Position numbers and translations under genes: made by a program. The notes under the pieces are model-generated. The model made no database searches. It had not been told where the DNA came from and saw nothing but the letters and a program-made list of their open reading frames with translations. This document shows positions 1 through 6,254 of a stretch of DNA of 12,195 bases, in pieces. Position 1 is the first letter of the stretch; each line of letters begins with the position of its first letter. The stretch covers positions 1 through 12,195 of the forward strand of contig DATFXR010000853.1 in the NCBI GenBank assembly GCA_035315685.1, read 5' to 3'. The stretch is from QHWK01 sp035315685. GTDB taxonomy: Bacteria > Acidobacteriota > Vicinamibacteria > Vicinamibacterales > CAVVIG01.

Positions 1-483
1 TTCGAGCGGCAGCGCGTCAAGGTGAAGGTGGAGTTCTCGTGGGGCGCCACCGAGGTGAAGCCGCCGATGCTGGCGGACGCCATCGTCGAGGTGACCGAGA
101 CCGGATCGTCGCTGCGGGCCAACCGCCTGCGGATCATCGACACCGTGATGGAGTCGAATACGCAGCTGATCGCCAACCAGGATGCGCTGGCCGACTCGTG
201 GAAGCGCACCAAGCTCGAGAACATCGCGCTGCTGCTCAAGGCGGCGATCGAGGCGCACGGACGCGTCGGGCTGATGCTCAACGTCCGCCGCTCGGATCTC
301 GACGGCGTCTTGCAGCTGCTCCCGGCGCTGCAGCGACCGACGATCTCCGCGCTCAGCGACGCGGACTGGGTCGCGGTGAATACGATCATCGAGGAGCGCA
401 CCGTGCGCGATTTGATTCCGCGTTTGAAGTCGGCGCGCGCGCAGGGGATCGTCGAGTATCCGCTGAACAAGATAGTGCTCTAG
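1..483 (+). CDS. hisG: ATP phosphoribosyltransferase, long form, C-terminal part (5' end outside window)
   Basis: HisG catalyses the first step of histidine synthesis, joining ATP and PRPP into phosphoribosyl-ATP in the cytoplasm. The frame is open from base 1 and ends at TAG 481-483, so 160 residues are visible of about 290 expected. The stretch VEFSWGATEVK followed by ADAIVEVTETGSSLRAN is the end of the catalytic domain with the PRPP-binding loop (acidic residues, then T-G-S-S-L). From about residue 80 the sequence GRVGLMLNVRRSDL to GIVEYPLNKIVL matches the HisG_C regulatory domain, the ACT-like domain that binds histidine in long-form enzymes. The protein is therefore probably feedback-inhibited and does not need HisZ. 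A 161-nt repeat-filled spacer separates it from hisD, the widest gap in the operon. The ATG at 22 is internal to the family match and is not the true start. Confidence 0.95.
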   Translation, partial: FERQRVKVKVEFSWGATEVKPPMLADAIVEVTETGSSLRANRLRIIDTVMESNTQLIANQDALADSWKRTKLENIALLLKAAIEAHGRVGLMLNVRRSDLDGVLQLLPALQRPTISALSDADWVAVNTIIEERTVRDLIPRLKSARAQGIVEYPLNKIVL

Positions 484-541
484 GACAGATGGGACGGATG
501 GGACCGATCGGCCCATGGGCTGGTAGGGTTGGACCGATGGG
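484..541. repeat. 9-bp periodic tract after hisG
   Basis: Directly after the hisG stop come three 9-bp units, GACAGATGG (484-492), GACGGATGG (493-501) and GACCGATCG (502-510). Degenerate continuations follow: a GCCCATGGGC palindrome at 511-520 and a TTGGACCGATGGG copy at 529-541. The unit is a multiple of 3, so it would keep any reading frame open. No protein homology is seen. It looks like a short tandem repeat of the dispersed kind found in spacers of some GC-rich genomes. Confidence 0.7.
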
Positions 542-554
542 TCACGCGTGGGCG

Positions 555-610
555 TAGTGTCCGGCTGCAGCCGGACCGGTCGCGGCAGTGTCCGGCTTCA
601 GCCGGACCGG
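555..610. repeat. Two REP-like palindromes upstream of hisD
   Basis: Two 24-bp copies, at 556-579 and 587-610, lie 31 bp apart and differ at one base. The core of the first, TCCGGCTGCAGCCGGA, is a perfect 16-bp palindrome. The second has CTTCAG in place of CTGCAG. A further half copy (GGCTTCAGCC) lies at 630-639, just before the hisD start. Each copy could fold into a GC-rich hairpin in the hisG-hisD message. The reverse complement of bases 587-607 recurs exactly at 3855-3875 inside hisH, which shows a dispersed family. Confidence 0.85.
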
Positions 611-644
611 GATGGGAACGTAGCGCGAAGGCTTCAGCCGAGCG

Positions 645-1886
645 ATGAGCATGCGAATTCTCGAAGCGAGAAACACGCGGGCGATTGAGCGGCTGGTTGC
701 GCCGGCCGCGCGACGCGATCGCGTGTTCGAGCGACGGGTCCAGACGATCGTCGATCGCGTGCGCCGCAATGGCGACCGGGCGCTGAACGCGTACGCGCGT
801 CGCTTCGACAACGGCACCACGCCGATCGAAGTGACGCGAGCGACGATGGAGGCCGAGGCGGCCCGCGTGGATCCGGCGGTGCGGCGCGCCATCATCCAGG
901 CGGCGCGCAACATCGCGCGCGTCGCCTTCAGGCAGATTCCCCGCCACTTCGATCTCGACGTCGCCGAGGGCGTGTCGATCGAGCAGCGCGTCGAGCCGCT
1001 CGCGCGGGTTGGCTGTTACGTGCCGGGCGGACGGTTCCCGCTGCCCTCGTCGCTCCTGATGACGACGATTCCGGCGCGCGTCGCGGGCGTGCGCGAGGTG
1101 ATCGTCGCCTGTCCGAATCCTGCGCCTGCGATCATGGCCGCGGCGATCGAAGCCGGCGTCACGCGGCTGTTCTGCATGGGCGGCGCCCACGCGATTGCCG
1201 CCCTCGCCTACGGGACCAGACGTGTGCCGCGCGTCGACAAGATCGTCGGACCCGGCAACCGCTATGTCGCCGCGGCCAAGGCGATCGTCGCCCGCGACTG
1301 CGCGATCGACTTCCACGCCGGCCCGACCGAGATCGTGATCGTGGCCGGGGCGGGCCAGCCGGCGTGGATCGCCGCCGATCTCGTCGCGCAAGCCGAACAC
1401 GATCCGGACGCGCGCAGTGTCTTGATCACGTGGAGCCGGCTGCTGGCACGGCGCGTCTCGACGGAGGTTGCCGTGCGCAGCCGCGGCCGTCCGGTCGTCG
1501 AACGGTCGCTGCGCGCAAATGGCGCGATCCTCGTCACGCGCGACGCGCACGAGGCGATGGCGCTCGCGAACCGCCTGGCGCCCGAGCATCTGGTCGTCGA
1601 CCGCGAGACGCTGACCAAGCAGCCGATCACGGCGGGCGCGGTGTTCGTCGGTCCGTACACGGCGCAGGCGGCCGGCGACTACGCCACGGGATCGAATCAC
1701 GTTCTGCCGACCGCCGGCGCCGCACGCTGTCGCGGCGGCCTGTCGGCGGCCGATTTCGTGCGCGTGATGTCCGTGCAGCGCGTGACCGCCGCCGGCCTCG
1801 CGCGCCTCGCGCCGACGATTCTTCCGCTCGCGCGCGCCGAAGGGCTCGACGCGCATGCCGAGTCGATCGAGGTCCGATTGAGATGA
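645..1886 (+). CDS. hisD: Histidinol dehydrogenase
   Basis: HisD performs the last two steps of histidine synthesis, the NAD-dependent four-electron oxidation of L-histidinol to L-histidine. The 413 residues are slightly short of the usual 430 or so. Recognisable blocks are CYVPGG near residue 123 followed by PSSLLM, then KIVGPGNRYVAAAK, the HAGPTEI stretch, AQAEHDPDA, LAPEHL, and GDYATGSNHVLPT. The predicted zinc ligands are all present: Q249, H252, D345 and H404. The general acid-base pair E314-H315 of the APEHL motif is also present. The ATG at 645 is used here; a second ATG at 651 is equally possible and no strong Shine-Dalgarno decides between them, since the upstream region is occupied by palindromic repeats. 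The 3' end overlaps hisC by 4 nt (ATGA), which implies translational coupling. Confidence 0.96.
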   Translation: MSMRILEARNTRAIERLVAPAARRDRVFERRVQTIVDRVRRNGDRALNAYARRFDNGTTPIEVTRATMEAEAARVDPAVRRAIIQAARNIARVAFRQIPRHFDLDVAEGVSIEQRVEPLARVGCYVPGGRFPLPSSLLMTTIPARVAGVREVIVACPNPAPAIMAAAIEAGVTRLFCMGGAHAIAALAYGTRRVPRVDKIVGPGNRYVAAAKAIVARDCAIDFHAGPTEIVIVAGAGQPAWIAADLVAQAEHDPDARSVLITWSRLLARRVSTEVAVRSRGRPVVERSLRANGAILVTRDAHEAMALANRLAPEHLVVDRETLTKQPITAGAVFVGPYTAQAAGDYATGSNHVLPTAGAARCRGGLSAADFVRVMSVQRVTAAGLARLAPTILPLARAEGLDAHAESIEVRLR

Positions 1887-2926
1887 GCCACTATCAGAAG
1901 CCGCCGGAACTGTACGAGGGGCTGCGGCTCCACCAGAACGAGAACACCGGCGGCTGCTCACCACGCGTCCTCGAGGCGCTCGCCCGGTTGCGTCCCGAGC
2001 AGATTGGATTCTATCCGCCGTACGCGGCGGCGACGGACGCCGTCGCGGACTATCTCGGTGTCGCGGCCGATCAGGTCACGCTCGCGAACGGCCTCGACGA
2101 AGGCATCATGGCGATCGCGGTCGCCTTCCTGCGCGCGTCGATTGGCGGGCCGCAACTCGAAGCGATCGTCCCCGAGCCGGCCTTCGAGATCTTCCGGTTC
2201 GACACGGCCGTCGCCGGCGGAAAGCTCGTTCAGGTGATGCCGCGCCCCGGCTTCGCTTTCCCGCTGGACGAAGTGCTCGCCGCGATCACCCCGCACACGC
2301 GGGTCGTGTTTCTCACCAACCCGAACAACCCGACTGGTGTCGCCATGCCGCTCGCGGCGATCCGCACGATCGCGCGGCGCGTGCCGCCGGGCGCAGTCGT
2401 GTTCGTAGACGAGGCCTACGCGGAATTCGCCGGCGAGAGCTTCATCCCCGAGCTGAACGCATTCCCCAATGTGATCGTCGGGCGCACGTTCTCGAAGGCG
2501 TTCGGGCTCGCCGGCCTGCGCATCGGCTGCCTGGTCGGCGCGCCCGACGCGACCTACCCGATCCGACAGGCGATTCCCGTCTACAGCGTGAACATCGCCG
2601 CGGTCGCGGCCGTCCAGGCGGCGCTCGGCGATCTCGATTTCGTGCGCAGCTACCTGCGCGAGGTCGCCGACTCGAAGCAGATCCTCTATGCCGCGTGCGA
2701 GCGACTCGGTCTGAGGTATTTCCCGAGCCGATCGAACTTCGTGCTGGTGTGTGCCGGCGATCGCACCGACGCGCTCGTGAAGGGCGCGTTCGCGCGAGGG
2801 ATCTACCTTCGCGATCGATCGACGGAGCCCGGCTGTGCGGGCTGCCTGCGCATCGCGACCGGAGTCGTCGAACACACGAAGCGGGCCGTTGCGGTGATGG
2901 AAGAAGTGCTGTGCGCCGCGCGGTAA
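1883..2926 (+). CDS. hisC: Histidinol-phosphate aminotransferase
   Basis: HisC is a PLP-dependent fold-type I aminotransferase that converts imidazole-acetol phosphate and glutamate to histidinol phosphate. The 347 residues match the usual length. The protein opens with LRLHQNENTGG, the substrate-side N-terminal arm. It then shows the YPPYAAATDAVADYLGV block and NPNNPTG at 146-152, with the conserved cofactor-region asparagine. DEAYAEF starts at D176, with Y179. The Schiff-base lysine is K205 in SKAFGLAGLRIG. The LRIATG motif near the C-terminus carries the carboxylate-binding arginine. The start is the ATG in the ATGA overlap with hisD; the frame stays open far upstream inside hisD, but homology begins only here. 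The 3' end overlaps hisB by 16 nt. Confidence 0.95.
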   Translation: MSHYQKPPELYEGLRLHQNENTGGCSPRVLEALARLRPEQIGFYPPYAAATDAVADYLGVAADQVTLANGLDEGIMAIAVAFLRASIGGPQLEAIVPEPAFEIFRFDTAVAGGKLVQVMPRPGFAFPLDEVLAAITPHTRVVFLTNPNNPTGVAMPLAAIRTIARRVPPGAVVFVDEAYAEFAGESFIPELNAFPNVIVGRTFSKAFGLAGLRIGCLVGAPDATYPIRQAIPVYSVNIAAVAAVQAALGDLDFVRSYLREVADSKQILYAACERLGLRYFPSRSNFVLVCAGDRTDALVKGAFARGIYLRDRSTEPGCAGCLRIATGVVEHTKRAVAVMEEVLCAAR

Positions 2927-3498
2927 TCGATCGCCGTACGACGGAAACGCGGATCGGGCTGCGACTCGGCCTCGACGGCAAAGGGCGGTACGACGTGCGG
3001 ACCGGCATCCGGTTTCTCGATCACATGCTGGAGCTGGTGGCCCGCCATGGCGCCTTCGATCTCCGGGTCGATGCGACGGGCGACCTCGACGTCGATCAGC
3101 ACCACACCGTCGAGGATCTGGGGATCGCGCTCGGGGAGTCGGTCTCCAAGGCGCTCGGGGCCCGCAAGGGCATCAACCGGGCCGGCTACTTCGTGATGCC
3201 GATGGACGAGACGCTCGCGGTCGCCGCGATCGATCTGGGCGGCCGACCACACGCCATCGTCGATCTGCAGGTGAACGTGACGCACGTTGGCGACCTGCAG
3301 ACCGAGCTGGTCGCCGATTTCTTCGAGGGGTTCGCCATCGGCGCCCGCGCGAACGTGCACCTGAAAGTGCTGTACGGCCGCTCGAGCCATCACAAGATCG
3401 AAGCGGTGTTCAAGGCCTTTGCGCGCGCGCTGCGTGTGGCCTGCGCGAAGGACAAACGCCTCGCGAAGATGCTTCCCAGCACGAAGGGGCTGTTGTGA
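2911..3498 (+). CDS. hisB: Imidazoleglycerol-phosphate dehydratase
   Basis: HisB is a manganese enzyme that dehydrates imidazoleglycerol phosphate to imidazole-acetol phosphate. The 195 residues fit the monofunctional form; there is no N-terminal HAD phosphatase domain as in enterobacteria, so histidinol-phosphate phosphatase must be encoded elsewhere. The metal-binding motifs are present: FLDHML at 35-40, DQHHTVED at 62-69 and SSHHKIE with H160, H161 and E164. The start chosen is GTG 2911, because the family N-terminus (R-x-A-x-x-x-R-x-T-x-E-T) begins right there. GGAAG at 2899-2903 lies 7 nt ahead of it. This start overlaps hisC by 16 nt. The 3' end overlaps hisH by 4 nt (GTGA). Confidence 0.95.
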   Translation: MRRAVIDRRTTETRIGLRLGLDGKGRYDVRTGIRFLDHMLELVARHGAFDLRVDATGDLDVDQHHTVEDLGIALGESVSKALGARKGINRAGYFVMPMDETLAVAAIDLGGRPHAIVDLQVNVTHVGDLQTELVADFFEGFAIGARANVHLKVLYGRSSHHKIEAVFKAFARALRVACAKDKRLAKMLPSTKGLL

Positions 3499-4199
3499 TC
3501 GCGCTCATCGACTACAGGGCCGGCAATCTCACGTCGGTGAAGAAGGCGCTCGCCACGATCGGCGCTGACGTGGTCGTGCCGGACGCGCCGGCAGCGATCG
3601 CCGACGCGAGCGGCGTCATCGTTCCAGGCGTCGGTCACTTCGGCGCAACCCGTGCGCTGGATGCATCGTGGGTGGAGGCGATCCTCGCGCGGATTGGCGA
3701 AGGGCGGCCACTGCTCGGGATCTGCCTCGGCATGCAGTGGCTGTTCGAAGGCAGCGACGAAGCGCCGGATGTACCCGGTCTCGGATTGTTGTCAGGGACC
3801 TGTTATCGCCTCGGGACGACGGTCCGGCTGAAGCCGGACGCTCCGGCTGAAACCGTCCGGCTGAAGCCGGACACTACTGAAGACCAAGGTTGCGAGCCGC
3901 GTCGTGTTCAGCCGGACCGTGATCGTGCCGTGAAGATCCCGCACGTCGGCTGGAACAGTCTCGCCCTCGCGCGCGGCGAGGCGTCAATCCTCGAAGGAGT
4001 CGCCGACGGCGCGCAGGTCTATTTCACACACAGCTACGTCGCGCCGGTCACCGGCGACGCGGCGGCGATCACCGAGCACGGCGAACCGTTCGCGGCCGTC
4101 GTCCAGCGTGGCTACATCGCCGGCGTGCAGTTCCATCCCGAGAAATCGGGCGACGTCGGCCTGCGGATCCTGCGCAATTTCGTGGAGCTCGCAGGCTAA
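3495..4199 (+). CDS. hisH: IGP synthase glutamine amidotransferase subunit with in-frame repeat insertion
   Basis: HisH hydrolyses glutamine and passes ammonia to HisF, making IGP and AICAR from PRFAR. It is a class I glutamine amidotransferase with all catalytic residues: C77 in GICLGMQ, and H214 and E216 in FHPEKSG. The family blocks DYRAGNLTSV, VPGVGHFG, PHVGWN and YFTHSY are all seen. The length is 234 residues, against about 200 usually. The surplus is a block at about residues 109-145, between the GTCYRLG strand and VKIPHVGWN. It holds two copies of VRLKPD and is encoded by REP-like palindromes. The block is charged and proline-containing and sits where homologues have a short loop, so the enzyme may still work. 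The start is GTG in a GTGA overlap with hisB. hisF follows with no gap, as fits two subunits of one complex. Confidence 0.94.
   Translation: MIALIDYRAGNLTSVKKALATIGADVVVPDAPAAIADASGVIVPGVGHFGATRALDASWVEAILARIGEGRPLLGICLGMQWLFEGSDEAPDVPGLGLLSGTCYRLGTTVRLKPDAPAETVRLKPDTTEDQGCEPRRVQPDRDRAVKIPHVGWNSLALARGEASILEGVADGAQVYFTHSYVAPVTGDAAAITEHGEPFAAVVQRGYIAGVQFHPEKSGDVGLRILRNFVELAG
3822..3918. repeat. REP-like palindrome array inside hisH
   Basis: There are two near-complete palindromic units, GTCCGGCTGAAGCCGGAC at 3822-3839 and again at 3855-3872, with a half unit CTCCGGCTGAAACC at 3841-3854 between them. An inverted half unit, TTCAGCCGGACC, lies at 3907-3918. Bases 3855-3875 equal the reverse complement of 587-607, in front of hisD. 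The array lies within a block of about 108 bp (36 codons) that homologous HisH proteins lack. It keeps the frame and contains no stop codon. Confidence 0.9.
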
Positions 4200-4961
4200 G
4201 TGCTCTCCAAGCGCATCATCGCGTGCCTCGACGTCCGCGACGGCCAGGTCGTGAAAGGCGTCAACTTCGAGGGGCTGCGATCCGCTGGCGATCCAGCCGA
4301 GCTCGCACGCCGCTACAACCGCGAAGGCATCGACGAACTGGTGATCCTCGACATCACGGCGACCCTCGAGGCGCGCCGCGCTCTCGCCGACACGATCGCG
4401 CGGGTCGCACGCGAGCTGTTCATCCCGCTCGCGGTCGGAGGCGGCATCCGCACCGAGTCGGACGCGGCAGCGGCCGTCGACGCCGGCGCCGACAAGGTGA
4501 GCCTCAATACGGCGGCGCTCGCCGAGCCCGGCCTGATCACCCGCGTCGCCGAACGGTACGGCAGCCAGGCGGTGATCGTCGCGATCGATGCGAAGCGCGC
4601 GCCGGCCGGCGGCGCCTTTTCCGTGTACGCGCGCAGCGGGCAGACGGCCGCGGGCCGCGACGCGGTGGCGTGGGCGCGCGAAGCCGAGTCGAGGGGCGCC
4701 GGCGAGATCCTGCTGACGTCGATCGACCGCGACGGCACGAAGGCGGGGTTCGACTGCGAGCTCACCGCCGCGGTGTCGTCCGCGGTGTCGATTCCGGTAA
4801 TCGCCTCGGGCGGCGCCGGCGGACTCGATCATTTCGTCGACGTGTTCACGACCGGCCGCGCCGATGCGGCGCTGGCGGCGTCAATCTTTCACTACGCCGA
4901 AACCAGCGTCCGAGCGTTGAAGGAACATCTGCGCGATCATCAGATACCTGTGCGACTGTAG
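4200..4961 (+). CDS. hisF: Imidazole glycerol phosphate synthase cyclase subunit
   Basis: HisF is the TIM-barrel half of IGP synthase. It receives ammonia from HisH and cyclises PRFAR to imidazoleglycerol phosphate, releasing AICAR to purine synthesis. The 253 residues are the normal length. The catalytic aspartates are D11 in ACLDVRDGQVVKG and D130 in VAIDAKR. The two phosphate-binding glycine loops are VGGGIRTES in the first half-barrel and ASGGAGG in the second, and TSIDRDGTKAG is also present. The start is GTG, placed directly after the hisH TAA stop, so translation is probably by reinitiation. It is followed after 37 nt by a gene outside the histidine pathway. Confidence 0.96.
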   Translation: MLSKRIIACLDVRDGQVVKGVNFEGLRSAGDPAELARRYNREGIDELVILDITATLEARRALADTIARVARELFIPLAVGGGIRTESDAAAAVDAGADKVSLNTAALAEPGLITRVAERYGSQAVIVAIDAKRAPAGGAFSVYARSGQTAAGRDAVAWAREAESRGAGEILLTSIDRDGTKAGFDCELTAAVSSAVSIPVIASGGAGGLDHFVDVFTTGRADAALAASIFHYAETSVRALKEHLRDHQIPVRL

Positions 4962-4987
4962 CCGCGCGTTGCTCAGGCCCACTGTTC

Positions 4988-4994
4988 AAGGAGG
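4988..4994 (+). promoter_or_regulatory. Strong Shine-Dalgarno of the DUF1028 gene
   Basis: AAGGAGG lies 4 nt before ATG 4999. It is the best ribosome binding site in the operon and fixes the start of the gene. It suggests independent, efficient translation, unlike the coupled starts of the preceding his genes. Confidence 0.8.
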
Positions 4995-4998
4995 CATC

Positions 4999-6129
4999 AT
5001 GCCAGCCCGTTCCTTTCTCGCAATTGCGGTGCTGCTCCTGTTGGCGACGCTCGTCACCGCTCAGCAGCGCGCCGCCGACGGCGTGGCGCTGAACGACGAA
5101 GGATTGCCGCAGTACTCCACGTTCTCGCTGTGCGCGATCGATGCGGCGACAGGCCAGTCGGGCGCCAGCGTCACGACGCGCGTGCCGTTTGTCGGGCGCG
5201 CCGTGCCGCACGTGCGGGCCGGTGTCGGCGCCGTGTGCACTCAGGCATCCACCGTCGTCGAGTACGGCCCGCGCGGTCTCGATCTGCTCGCGAAAGGTGT
5301 CGAGCCGTCGGCCGTGCTCCAGCAGCTGCTCGCCGACGATCAGCAGCGCGAATCACGCCAGGTCGGCGTCATCAACATGAAAGGCCAGTCGGCCGCGCAC
5401 ACCGGCAAGCAGAACGGCAACTGGGCAGGCAGCCGCCAGGGAGCGAACTACACGGTCCAGGCCAACATCATGGTCGGACCGGAGGTGGTCGAAGCCGTTG
5501 CCAGGACGTTCGAAGCCAGCGAAGGCACCGGCATGCCGCTCGCCGAACGGATGATTCTTGCGATGGAAGCCGGCTACGCGAAGGGTGGCGATCGGCGCTG
5601 GGGCAATCTCCAGTCGGCGGCCATCAAGGTCGCCGATCCCAACGATCCCGGCCGCGGCAACGATCACATCACGCTCGCCATCGAAGTCGGCGAGCATCCC
5701 GAGCCGGTCGCCGAGATGAAGCGGATCTACTACACGACCGGCCGGCGGCTCGGCTATCGCAGCTTCTCGAAGGTCGAAGGGCCTGACGTCGTCGAGCTGA
5801 AGCGGATGCTGCACGCGACCGGGTACTGGCGGCCGTCGCTCTCTGCGTTCCCCGAGGCCCCTCCGTCGATCAACACGCCCCAGATGCAGGAACTGCGGCG
5901 CACCAATCCTGCCGAGTACGACAAGCGTGCCGCCGATGCGCGAGCCGCGACGACCGCTTACAACCGCGACTACGCTACTTTCGACGACGAAACCATCACC
6001 GCGGTCGACAAATTCCGGAAGGACCACGAGCTCGACTATCAGGGCGACGCACCGGGCCTGGTCGACGGCCGCCTGATCGACGCGCTGCGGACCGCATACT
6101 ACGAGAAGAAGAAAACCTCCCGGCGTTGA
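4999..6129 (+). CDS. Secreted DUF1028 family protein (Ntn-hydrolase-like) with C-terminal extension
   Basis: No pathway role is known to me. Residues 1-21 form a signal peptide (R4, then a hydrophobic run ending LVTA before QQ). Residues 40 to about 250 match DUF1028, a family assigned to the Ntn-hydrolase fold: STFSLCAIDAATG, then VRAGVGAVCTQAS, YGPRGLDLL, SRQVGVINMKGQSAAHTG, YTVQANIM, FEASEGTGMPLAER and GGDRRWGNLQSAAI. Residues 263-376 are an extra domain. Its pattern (V-x-L-K-R-M-L-x-x-x-G-Y-W, later DDETITAVDKFRKDHEL and GLVDGRLIDAL) resembles a peptidoglycan-binding-like fold, which some DUF1028 proteins carry. That assignment is tentative. The protein probably acts outside the cytoplasmic membrane. 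It sits between hisF and hisA, where a cytoplasmic pathway enzyme would be expected; the 37-nt gap implies cotranscription. Confidence 0.85.
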   Translation: MPARSFLAIAVLLLLATLVTAQQRAADGVALNDEGLPQYSTFSLCAIDAATGQSGASVTTRVPFVGRAVPHVRAGVGAVCTQASTVVEYGPRGLDLLAKGVEPSAVLQQLLADDQQRESRQVGVINMKGQSAAHTGKQNGNWAGSRQGANYTVQANIMVGPEVVEAVARTFEASEGTGMPLAERMILAMEAGYAKGGDRRWGNLQSAAIKVADPNDPGRGNDHITLAIEVGEHPEPVAEMKRIYYTTGRRLGYRSFSKVEGPDVVELKRMLHATGYWRPSLSAFPEAPPSINTPQMQELRRTNPAEYDKRAADARAATTAYNRDYATFDDETITAVDKFRKDHELDYQGDAPGLVDGRLIDALRTAYYEKKKTSRR

Positions 6130-6150
6130 GCAGTCTGTTGACCCAACGTG

Positions 6151-6156
6151 AGGAGG
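6151..6156 (+). promoter_or_regulatory. Orphan Shine-Dalgarno-like AGGAGG ahead of the hairpin
   Basis: AGGAGG follows the DUF1028 stop by 21 nt, but no ATG, GTG or TTG lies at usable spacing behind it. The next feature is the 75-nt hairpin repeat, and then the hisA ATG about 98 nt away. It could be the old hisA ribosome binding site separated from its gene by the repeat, or a chance match. Confidence 0.4.
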
Positions 6157-6231
6157 AAAAGCAACCGCAGAATTCGCAGAGATCACAGAAAACCTTTTCT
6201 CTGCGGTCTCTGCGATCTCTGCGGTTGCTTT
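6157..6231. repeat. Long imperfect hairpin built of 9-bp units between the DUF1028 gene and hisA
   Basis: The left arm (about 6157-6193) and right arm (about 6197-6231) are inverted copies. GCAACCGCAGA at 6161-6171 pairs with TCTGCGGTTGC at 6218-6228, and matching continues inward with a few mismatches to a very short loop. Each arm is itself a 9-bp periodic sequence (CTCTGCGGT, CTCTGCGAT, CTCTGCGGT on the right). Elements of this type are recalled as dispersed palindromes in acidobacterial and related genomes. In RNA it would form a long stem just before hisA. It has no stop codon in the hisA frame. Confidence 0.88.
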
Positions 6232-6254
6232 CGCTTCGCCGGCGAGATGGCTCA

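Noticed and set aside
555..610. CRISPR array
   Set aside because: Only two units with a 7-bp gap between them, self-palindromic over nearly the whole unit, and a third site lies inside a coding gene. This fits REP-like repeats and not repeat-spacer structure.
1364..1882. N-terminal extension of hisC into hisD
   Set aside because: The frame is open by chance. Aminotransferase homology starts at 1883, where an ATGA overlap is present.
480..1964. Long minus-strand reading frame opposite hisD
   Set aside because: It is antisense to a clear hisD, is dominated by R, A, G, D and H, and shows no domain pattern. It is an effect of high GC in the third codon position.
4969..4998. Earlier TTG start for the DUF1028 gene
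   Set aside because: ATG 4999 has an ideal AAGGAGG and starts a proper signal peptide; the extension would spoil it.
6126..6254. Upstream in-frame TTG start for hisA giving 43 extra residues
   Set aside because: The extra residues are the translated hairpin repeat (serine, arginine and leucine runs), and HisA homology begins at ATG 6255.
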